Under the pieces are notes generated by a model. The model was given only the letters and a program-made list of their open reading frames with translations, ran no database searches and was not told the DNA's origin. A program made the position numbers and the translations under genes. Below are positions 6,861 to 12,560 of a stretch of 12,560 nucleotides of DNA, in pieces (within the stretch, counting starts at the first letter, position 1; each line of letters begins with the position of its first letter). Location of the stretch: the NCBI GenBank assembly GCA_051960215.1, contig JBQCEN010000226.1:1-12560 (forward strand). The letters are read 5' to 3'. This DNA comes from Pararhizobium_B sp051960215 (GTDB taxonomy: Bacteria; Pseudomonadota; Alphaproteobacteria; Rhizobiales; Rhizobiaceae).

Positions 6861-6920
6861 ACCATGACAGAGGGCATTAGGCAATAGCGGAATAGCCGGC
6901 GCCGCGCAGAAGCCGTTGGC

Positions 6921-7538
6921 TCAGCGGCCGCTACCGGCCATCTCCGTGAGCCTGGCGGCGTAGCGGGCCATCTGGTCGACTTCGAGGTTCACCCGATCCC
7001 CGACCTTGCGTTCGTTCCAGGTGGTCACCTCGAGCGAATGGCGGATAAGGAGGACGTCAAAGACGGGACCGTCGACGCCGTTGACCGTCAGCGACGTGCC
7101 GTCGAGTGCGACGGAGCCCTTGGGCGCGATGAATTTCGCCAGCGCGTCGGGCGCGCGGAGACGGAACCGGGTCGCCTCCCCCTCCTCCTCGATGCCGATG
7201 ATCTCGGCCGTGCCGTCGACATGGCCGGAGACGATGTGGCCGCCGAGCTCGTCGCCGATCTTCAGCGAGCGCTCGAGGTTGATGCGGCGGCCGGGCCGCC
7301 ACTCGCCGATCGTCGTCAGGCGCAGCGCCTCTTCCCAGGCCTCGACCTCGAACCAGCGGCTGTTGCTCTCGCCGCCGGAGAGCGCCGTCACCGTCAGGCA
7401 CGGGCCGGAGCAGGCGATGGACGCTCCGATGGCGATCGTGGCGGGGTCATAGGCGGTGGCGACGCGGATCCGCAGGCCCTCGTCGAGCAGTGCGATGGCC
7501 TCGACCGTGCCGACGTCGGTGATGATCCCTGTGAACAT
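6921..7538 (-). CDS. ribE: Riboflavin synthase, alpha subunit
   Basis: RibE (also called ribC in some species) dismutates two lumazine molecules into riboflavin and a pyrimidine that is recycled. The 205-residue protein is a tandem of two lumazine-binding barrels. The first starts MFTGIITDVGTVEAI and contains CLTV with Cys47. The second begins around residue 98 with GGHIVSGHVDG, followed by SVALDGTSLTVNGVDG. The MFTGII start leaves no doubt about the initiation codon at 7538. The first barrel has SGPCLTV where many homologues have NGVCLTV. The gene begins on the base directly after the ribD stop codon, so the two are co-translated. About 120 bases separate it from ribH downstream. Confidence 0.97.
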   Translation of the reverse strand: MFTGIITDVGTVEAIALLDEGLRIRVATAYDPATIAIGASIACSGPCLTVTALSGGESNSRWFEVEAWEEALRLTTIGEWRPGRRINLERSLKIGDELGGHIVSGHVDGTAEIIGIEEEGEATRFRLRAPDALAKFIAPKGSVALDGTSLTVNGVDGPVFDVLLIRHSLEVTTWNERKVGDRVNLEVDQMARYAARLTEMAGSGR

Positions 7539-8645
7539 TCAGCGCTCTCTGTCGAACTCTTCGTAGACGTCGCGGCCATACGCCATCCGCTGCACCAGCG
7601 CAAAGCCCGCCGGCACGGATGCGCGGTCGAACGGCGCGCCGACGCCGCCGGCGCCGATGGCCCCAGGGCCGGTATAGAGGGCGATGCGATCGACGAGGTC
7701 CTCCTCGAGGAACGAGCGGGCGACCGCAGCCCCCCCCTCCACCATCAAGGACTGGACGCCCCGCGCCGCAAGGTCCTCCATCAGCTCCGGCAGCGCGATC
7801 CGCCCTTCGTTCTCGACGGCGGCGAGCAGCTCGACCGACGTTCCCGCAAAAGCCGCCCGTCGCCCGTCTCCCTCAGCGAGCGTCGTCGCGAGCCAGAGCG
7901 GAACCGACTTCGCGCTGGCGACAAGTTTCGACCCGAAGGGCGTCCGCAAATTCCGGTCGAGGACGATGCGGATCGGAGAGCGGTCCTCAAGCCCCGGCAG
8001 GCGGCAGGTCAGCTCCGGGTCGTCGGCCAGGACCGTGCCGATGCCGACAAGGATCGCGTGGCTGCGCGCCCGCAGCAGATGCACCTGCGCCCGCGCAATT
8101 TCCCCCGTCACCGCGACCTGCCCTGCGCCGGTCCGTCCGATCCTGCCGTCGGCGGAAACAGCCATTTTCAGAGTCACATGCGGGCGGTTGCTCGTGCGCT
8201 GGGTGAGATAGCCGGCCATGGCGCGCGCGGCGTCCCCGGCGAGCACGCCTGCTTCGACGTCGATGCCGGCGTTGCGCAAAATCGCGTAACCCTTGCCGGA
8301 GACGCGCTCGTCCGGGTCCGTCGCTGCAGCGACGACGCGGGCGACGCCCGCGGTCACCAGAGCCTCGGCGCAGGGCGGCGTACGGCCGTGAGGGGCGCAG
8401 GGCTCAAGCGTGACATAGGCGGTTGCGCCGCGGGCGCGTTCGCCCGCCTCGGCAAGCGCCTGCGCCTCGGCGTGCGGCCGGCCACCGATCGCCGTGACGC
8501 CGTGGCCGACGATGACGGGCCCGCTTCCCTCGTCGCGGACGATCAGCGTGGCGACGGAGGGATTGGAGGCGGTACGGCCGGAATTGCGCCGCGACAGGCG
8601 GATCGCCGCGGCCATCATGCGTTCATCGAGTGGCGTCGCGGCCAT
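7539..8645 (-). CDS. ribD: Bifunctional pyrimidine deaminase / 5-amino-6-(5-phosphoribosylamino)uracil reductase
   Basis: RibD performs the second and third steps from GTP to riboflavin. It deaminates the pyrimidine ring, then reduces the ribose side chain with NADPH. Of its 368 residues, the first 150 or so form a cytidine-deaminase-like domain with HAEAQAL (His58 as zinc ligand and Glu60 as proton shuttle) and PCAPHGRTPPC (Cys83 and Cys92 as zinc ligands). The reductase domain follows from about residue 155, with VTLKMAVSADGRIG, GIGTVLADDPELTCRL and VEGGAAVARSF. One oddity is that residue 85, usually histidine in PC-x-H-x-GRTPPC motifs, is proline, with histidine at 86. I start at ATG 8645, six bases after the nrdR stop, with GAGAG nearby. 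It abuts ribE without a gap. Confidence 0.96.
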   Translation of the reverse strand: MAATPLDERMMAAAIRLSRRNSGRTASNPSVATLIVRDEGSGPVIVGHGVTAIGGRPHAEAQALAEAGERARGATAYVTLEPCAPHGRTPPCAEALVTAGVARVVAAATDPDERVSGKGYAILRNAGIDVEAGVLAGDAARAMAGYLTQRTSNRPHVTLKMAVSADGRIGRTGAGQVAVTGEIARAQVHLLRARSHAILVGIGTVLADDPELTCRLPGLEDRSPIRIVLDRNLRTPFGSKLVASAKSVPLWLATTLAEGDGRRAAFAGTSVELLAAVENEGRIALPELMEDLAARGVQSLMVEGGAAVARSFLEEDLVDRIALYTGPGAIGAGGVGAPFDRASVPAGFALVQRMAYGRDVYEEFDRER

Positions 8646-8651
8646 CGGCTC

Positions 8652-9134
8652 TCAGTCTTCAAGAGTGGCCGGATCGCGCGCGATCTTGGCCGAGAGCTCC
8701 GCGATGATCGTTTCGAAGTCCTCCGGGCCGGAAAAGTCGCGATAGACCGAGGCGTAGCGGACGAAGGCGACGTCGTCGAGCTGCTTCAGCGCCTCGAGCA
8801 CGAGGAGGCCGATCTCGTCGCTCGGCACGTCCGTCTCGCCGGAGCTCTCCAGCCGGCGGACGATGCCGGAGACGGCGCGCTCCACCCGCTCGCGCTCGAC
8901 CGGGCGCTTGCGGAGCGCAATCTCGAAGGAGCGCATCAGCTTGTCGCGGTCGAAGGGGACCTTCCGACCGGTCTTCTTGATGACCATGAGGTCGCGAAGC
9001 TGGACGCGCTCGAAGGTCGTGAAGCGACCGCCGCAATCGGGGCAGACGCGACGGCGGCGAATGGCAGCGCCATCCTCCGCCGGCCGCGAGTCCTTCACCT
9101 GGCTGTCTTCAGAGCCGCAATAGGGACAACGCAT
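8652..9134 (-). CDS. nrdR: Transcriptional repressor NrdR
   Basis: NrdR senses ATP/dATP and represses ribonucleotide reductase operons. The 160-residue product begins MRCPYCGSEDSQVKDSRP and has a complete zinc ribbon with Cys3, Cys6, Cys31 and Cys34 (CPDC), joined by the basic RRRRV segment. An ATP-cone domain follows from about residue 49 (VIKKTGRKVPFDRDKL) to about residue 140, including VRYASVYRDF. Length and motifs are canonical. It starts at ATG 9134, nine bases after the glyA stop, and leads into ribD. No nrd gene or obvious NrdR box lies in this window, so its targets are elsewhere. The glyA-nrdR-rib order is a common alphaproteobacterial cluster. Confidence 0.97.
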   Translation of the reverse strand: MRCPYCGSEDSQVKDSRPAEDGAAIRRRRVCPDCGGRFTTFERVQLRDLMVIKKTGRKVPFDRDKLMRSFEIALRKRPVERERVERAVSGIVRRLESSGETDVPSDEIGLLVLEALKQLDDVAFVRYASVYRDFSGPEDFETIIAELSAKIARDPATLED

Positions 9135-9143
9135 CGAGGCCGC

Positions 9144-10463
9144 TTATCCGAGATGCGGATAGATCGGGAAGCGGTCCGTCAGCGCGACGACCTTCTGCTT
9201 GACCGCCGCCTCGACGGAGGCGTTGCCCTCCTCCGAGTTCGCGGCCTTGAGGCCGTCGAGGACTTCGAGGATGAGCTTGCCGATCTCGCGGAACTCGTCC
9301 GTTCCGAAGCCGCGTGTCGTGCCGGCCGGCGTGCCGAGGCGCACGCCGGAGGTGATCGTCGGCTTCTCGGGATCGTTCGGGACGCCGTTCTTGTTGCAGG
9401 TGATGTAGGCGCGGCCGAGGGCGGCCTCCGACGCCTTTCCGGTCAGGTTCTTCGGGCGGAGGTCGACGAGCATCAGATGTGTGTCGGTGCCGCCCGAGAC
9501 GATCTGCAGGCCGCCCGCGACGAGCGTCTCGGCGAGCACCTCGGCGTTCCTGACGACCTGGGCGGCGTAGCTCTTGAACTCCGGCGTCAGCGCCTCGCCG
9601 AAGGCGACGGCCTTGGCGGCGATGACGTGCATCAGCGGGCCGCCCTGGAGGCCCGGGAAAACAGCCGAATTGATCTTCTTCGCGATCTCCTCGTCATTCG
9701 TCAGCACGAGGCCGCCGCGCGGACCGCGCAGCGTCTTGTGGGTCGTCGAGGTCGCGACATGGGCATGCGGGAACGGGCTCGGATGCACCCCACCGGCGAC
9801 GAGGCCGGCGAAATGGGCCATGTCGACCCAGAGATAGGCGCCGACCTTGTCTGCGATGGCGCGGAAGCGCGCAAAATCGATGCGCCTCGAATAGGCCGAG
9901 CCGCCGGCGACAATAATCGCCGGCTTGTTGAGCATCGCCAGCTCCTCGACCTGCTCATAGTCGATCAACCCCGTCTCCGGCACGACGCCGTACTGGACGG
10001 CGTTGAACCACTTGCCGGAGAGGTTCGGCTTCGCGCCATGCGTCAGGTGGCCGCCGGCGTCGAGGCTCATGCCGAGGATCGTGTCGCCGGGCTTGGCGAG
10101 CGCCAGGAGCACGGCCTGGTTCGCCTGCGAGCCGGAATTCGGCTGGACGTTCGCGTAGCCGCAGTCGAAGAGCTTCGTCACGCGGTCGATCGCCACCTGC
10201 TCGGCGATGTCGACATACTGGCAGCCGCCATAGTAGCGCCGTCCCGGATAGCCCTCGGCATATTTGGTGGTCAGCACCGAGCCCTGCGCCTCCAGCACCG
10301 CGCGGCTGACGATGTTTTCCGAAGCGATCAGCTCGATCTCGTGGCGCTGCCGGCCGAGCTCCTTCTCGATCGCGCCGAAGACCTCGGCGTCGCTCTCGGC
10401 GAGCGGACGGTTGAAGAAGGCGTCAGCAAAGCGGGCGGCAGCAGCCGAAGAAGCGTTGGACAT
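9144..10463 (-). CDS. glyA: Serine hydroxymethyltransferase
   Basis: GlyA interconverts serine and glycine with tetrahydrofolate, the main source of one-carbon units. The 439-residue cytosolic PLP enzyme shows the family motifs in order: ELIASENIVS, TTKYAEGYPGRRYYGG, NVQPNSGSQAN, SLDAGGHLTHG, WVDMAHFAGLVAGG, STTHKTLRGPRGG with Lys243 as the PLP Schiff-base lysine, FPGLQGGP, and TSGVRLGTPAGTTRGF near the C-terminus. I start at ATG 10463, with GGGGAG eight bases upstream. The open frame continues to 10523, but those residues are not part of the family. It is the first gene of the minus-strand cluster. Its leader contains two inverted repeats that could be structured RNA. Confidence 0.98.
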   Translation of the reverse strand: MSNASSAAAARFADAFFNRPLAESDAEVFGAIEKELGRQRHEIELIASENIVSRAVLEAQGSVLTTKYAEGYPGRRYYGGCQYVDIAEQVAIDRVTKLFDCGYANVQPNSGSQANQAVLLALAKPGDTILGMSLDAGGHLTHGAKPNLSGKWFNAVQYGVVPETGLIDYEQVEELAMLNKPAIIVAGGSAYSRRIDFARFRAIADKVGAYLWVDMAHFAGLVAGGVHPSPFPHAHVATSTTHKTLRGPRGGLVLTNDEEIAKKINSAVFPGLQGGPLMHVIAAKAVAFGEALTPEFKSYAAQVVRNAEVLAETLVAGGLQIVSGGTDTHLMLVDLRPKNLTGKASEAALGRAYITCNKNGVPNDPEKPTITSGVRLGTPAGTTRGFGTDEFREIGKLILEVLDGLKAANSEEGNASVEAAVKQKVVALTDRFPIYPHLG

Positions 10464-10549
10464 CTCGTCATCTCCCCGATGTTCGAAGGCCGGGCGGGAA
10501 ATCGTTCGCGCGGGGATTAGCATATGTTTCCAGCCAAGGCCATCGCGGC

Positions 10550-10573
10550 CGACGGCGCCGCCCGACGCCGTCG
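10550..10573. other. Perfect 8-base inverted repeat in the glyA leader region
   Basis: CGACGGCG (10550-10557) and CGCCGTCG (10566-10573) are exact reverse complements around an eight-base loop. It lies 87 bases before the glyA start. No T tract follows on either strand, so it is not an intrinsic terminator. It could be a leader hairpin or a binding site. Confidence 0.45.
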
Positions 10574-10589
10574 CGAAGCCTCAAGGGAT

Positions 10590-10628
10590 AAGCCGCCGCC
10601 GCGCTGCCGGAGCGCCTGAAGGCGGCTT
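10590..10628. other. Nested 13-pair stem-loop in the glyA/FUSC spacer
   Basis: AAGCCGCC (10590-10597) pairs perfectly with GGCGGCTT (10621-10628). Inside it, GCGCT (10601-10605) pairs with AGCGC (10611-10615) around the loop GCCGG, leaving a small asymmetric internal loop. That gives 13 GC-rich pairs within 39 bases. No T run follows on either strand, so termination is unlikely. It may be part of a structured glyA leader or a small RNA. The remainder of the 293-base spacer has no gene that I can support. Confidence 0.45.
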
Positions 10629-10680
10629 CCCGCCGATGATTTCCGACATGGCGCGTGGCGTCGAACGGCGTCTCCGCGCG

Positions 10681-10708
10681 TTGAACAGCGACGCGAACAC
10701 GTTAATCT
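10681..10708 (+). promoter_or_regulatory. Candidate FUSC gene promoter
   Basis: TTGAAC (10681-10686), 16 bases and TAATCT (10703-10708) form a moderate sigma-70-like pair on the plus strand. A start near 10715 would leave only a few bases before the ATG at 10721 but about 40 bases before the ATG at 10757. It therefore bears on the choice of start codon. This is inference only. Confidence 0.3.
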
Positions 10709-10756
10709 TGAAGCGACGACATGCGTGAAGCCATCGAGCAAGCTGCAAAGGCCGCA

Positions 10757-12560
10757 ATGAGCGACACCACGGCTTCACAACCAGCCGGCGAGGAGGAGAG
10801 GCCGAACAGGCCGCGGCGCGCCTTCGCCCGGCTGCGCGACCGGATCGTCGCCTCCGACCCCGCCTTCTCCCGCCTGAGGCTCGCCTCGCGGGCGCTGATA
10901 TCGGTCATCGTCACGGGCTGCCTGCTCGCGGCGATCACGCTCCTCCACAAGCTGCCGATCGCCGCCTACGGCATCGGCATCATCATGTCCTTCACCGGCT
11001 CCACGGCTGTGCGGGACAAGACGGCGCAAGCGCAACTGGTCACCCGCCTCCTCGCCGCGATGGCGGCCACCTCCGCCGTCCTCGTCGCAAGCGTGCTCGC
11101 GCCGGCACGGGCGATCGCCGACCTCGCCTTCCTCATCGTCATTTTTACCGCCGTCTACATCCGCAAGTTCGGCCAGCGCGGCTTCGCCGTCGGCATGCTG
11201 ACCTTCATGGCCTATTTCATGGGCGACTACCTCCACCCGCAGCCGCAGCAGATGGGCTGGGTCGCGCTCGCCGCCTTCCTCGGACTGGGCGTCACCCACG
11301 GCGTCACCACCTTCCTCCTCGTCGACGATCCGGAGCGGGATTTCCGCCGGGCGCTGACGACGATCGACCGGCGGATCAACCTGATCCTGCGCGAGCTGAG
11401 GCGGGCGGCCTCTGCCGGCTCGCTCGACAAGGAGAACCGCAAGGAGCTCAATGCCCACATCGCGCGGCTGCACGACATCGTGCTGATGGCCGAAGGCTTC
11501 ATCCCGCAGGGCGACGACGGCGGGCTTGCGGCGCGCGGCGCGGCTTCCGATCTCGCCGTCGCGCTCTTCGACCTCCAGCTCGGCATCGAGCGGCTGGTCG
11601 CGGCGAGCCTGAAGGCGCTGCCGCCCGCCCCGCTCGTCGATGCCGTGCTCCATGGCGACATGCCGACGATGCGCCGGGCGGCCGCGGCGCTCGACGACCA
11701 GCCGGAAAGCAACGCGCTGGCGACTCAGCAGGTCCTCCTGCGGCTGCGCGCCGCCCGCCGGCGGCTTGAGGAGGCGCTCGGCCCCTCCCCCGCCCTCGCC
11801 TTCCGCACGAAGGCGCCGGCAACCGACACCAAGGGCCCCGACCGGATGCCGCCGGCTCCGCCGGAGGGGACGAAGAAGCCGCCGCTCATCCCGGAATCGC
11901 TGCACCTGCCGATCCAGGTGACGCTGGCGAGCGCGGTCGCGATGACCGCCGGGCTCTTTCTGTCCTCTACGCGGTGGTACTGGGCGGTGATCACCGCCTT
12001 CATCGTCTTCAACAACACGCGCTCGCGCGCCGATGCGGCGGTCCGGGCCCTGCAGCGTTCCGCCGGCACGCTCGGCGGACTCGTGGCGGGGACGATCGTC
12101 GCGACGCTGATGCGCGGCGACATGGCCGGCTCGCTGATCCTGATGCTCGCGCTCTTCTTCGTCGCCATCTACTACGTCCAGACATCCTATGGCGTGATGA
12201 TCTTCTTCCTTACCATCGCCATCGCCCTGCTCTACGGCCTGATGGGCGTCTTCACGCCGGAATTGCTGGTGCTGAGGCTTGAGGAGACGCTGATCGGCGC
12301 CGCCTGCGGCGTCTCGGTCGCCTTCTTCGTCTTTCCGAAACGGGCGACGACGGGCGTGGCGGAAGCGCTCGAGGTCTACCTCTCCGCACTGCATGCGCTC
12401 GTCGATGCGGCACGGACCGAGGCCCATGCGCCGGAGCGCGACCGGCAGACGGCGCGAGACCTCCTGGCGCTTTCGCGGGCGCTCGACCGCAGCTTCGCCG
12501 ACCTGTCGACCGCGGCGCGGCCGCTCGGCGGCTTCTGGACGGTCGTGACGCGCTTCGGCA
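10757..12560 (+). CDS. FUSC family membrane protein (truncated by window edge)
   Basis: An uninterrupted frame of about 601 codons runs off the right edge. The layout is that of FUSC/aromatic-acid-exporter-like proteins. A hydrophobic block at about residues 42-195 (e.g. LISVIVTGCLLAAITLL) is followed by a cytoplasmic helical region to about 360 and a proline-rich linker (MPPAPPEGTKKPPLIP, about 363-378). A second membrane block comes from about 383, with TRWYWAVITAFIVFNNTRSR and RSAGTLGGLVAGTIVATL, the FUSC_2 signature. Relatives include YccS/YhfK and the AaeB efflux pump; the substrate here is unknown. ATG 10757 (MSDTTASQ) has AAAGG five bases upstream. An in-frame ATG at 10721 would add 12 residues and has a weaker site, and a stop at 10709 limits extension. 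It is divergent from glyA. The strong minus-strand frame opposite is a codon-bias shadow. Confidence 0.85.
   Translation, partial: MSDTTASQPAGEEERPNRPRRAFARLRDRIVASDPAFSRLRLASRALISVIVTGCLLAAITLLHKLPIAAYGIGIIMSFTGSTAVRDKTAQAQLVTRLLAAMAATSAVLVASVLAPARAIADLAFLIVIFTAVYIRKFGQRGFAVGMLTFMAYFMGDYLHPQPQQMGWVALAAFLGLGVTHGVTTFLLVDDPERDFRRALTTIDRRINLILRELRRAASAGSLDKENRKELNAHIARLHDIVLMAEGFIPQGDDGGLAARGAASDLAVALFDLQLGIERLVAASLKALPPAPLVDAVLHGDMPTMRRAAAALDDQPESNALATQQVLLRLRAARRRLEEALGPSPALAFRTKAPATDTKGPDRMPPAPPEGTKKPPLIPESLHLPIQVTLASAVAMTAGLFLSSTRWYWAVITAFIVFNNTRSRADAAVRALQRSAGTLGGLVAGTIVATLMRGDMAGSLILMLALFFVAIYYVQTSYGVMIFFLTIAIALLYGLMGVFTPELLVLRLEETLIGAACGVSVAFFVFPKRATTGVAEALEVYLSALHALVDAARTEAHAPERDRQTARDLLALSRALDRSFADLSTAARPLGGFWTVVTRFG

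Noticed and set aside
6801..6920. Possible FMN riboswitch before ribH
   Set aside because: The 120-base gap is short and shows none of the conserved boxes I would expect, only a promoter-like pair and a small dyad.
7038..10520. A plus-strand open frame of about 1160 codons opposite ribE, ribD, nrdR and glyA
   Set aside because: It lies wholly antisense to four canonical genes, crosses their boundaries, is rich in Arg, Asp, Gly and Ala without domains, and is explained by high GC at third positions suppressing stops.
10683..10698. LexA-like direct repeat GAAC...GAAC before the FUSC gene
   Set aside because: The spacer is eight bases, whereas the alphaproteobacterial SOS box has seven; the neighbouring gene has no SOS link.
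10775..12427. A minus-strand open frame of 550 codons opposite the FUSC gene
   Set aside because: The plus frame shows clear membrane segments and FUSC motifs; the minus frame is charged low-complexity sequence.

Overview
The window is GC-rich chromosomal DNA from an alphaproteobacterium, most likely of the order Hyphomicrobiales (Rhizobiales). The evidence is the gene order glyA-nrdR-ribD-ribE-ribH-nusB, a ubiquinol-cytochrome c chaperone divergent from a BamE/SmpA lipoprotein, a K+-independent type proton pyrophosphatase, and a dispersed palindrome whose spurious translation (RDKPGHD / MAGLVTAIHD) is typical of that group. Nothing identifies a genus. All genes look intact apart from the two cut by the window edges.

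Layout. Positions 1-1461 (minus strand) carry the end-truncated plsX, a YceD/DUF177 protein and the cytochrome bc1 chaperone. bamE is divergent on the plus strand (1591-2088). It converges on hppA, with a dispersed palindromic repeat and a bidirectional intrinsic terminator between them (2099-2194). From 10463 down to 2218 the minus strand reads glyA, nrdR, ribD, ribE, ribH, nusB, an MFS permease and hppA. Within this series ribD/ribE abut, ribH/nusB overlap by GTGA and nusB/MFS overlap by ATGA. Candidate internal promoters precede ribH and hppA, so this is probably two or three nested transcription units. A 293-base spacer holding two perfect inverted repeats separates glyA from a divergent plus-strand FUSC-family membrane protein, which runs off the right edge.

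Function. RibD, RibE and RibH provide deaminase/reductase, riboflavin synthase and lumazine synthase, three of the core steps to riboflavin. GlyA supplies one-carbon units. NrdR controls ribonucleotide reductase genes and NusB acts in transcription antitermination. HppA couples pyrophosphate hydrolysis to proton pumping. PlsX and BamE serve phospholipid synthesis and outer-membrane assembly. The MFS permease and the FUSC protein have no assignable substrate.

This is mostly a conserved housekeeping region. I found no phage, CRISPR, transposon, toxin-antitoxin or evidently new defence system. The items most worth a second look are the structured glyA/FUSC spacer, the MFS gene translationally coupled to the flavin genes, the dyad over the putative ribH promoter, and the palindromic repeat after bamE.
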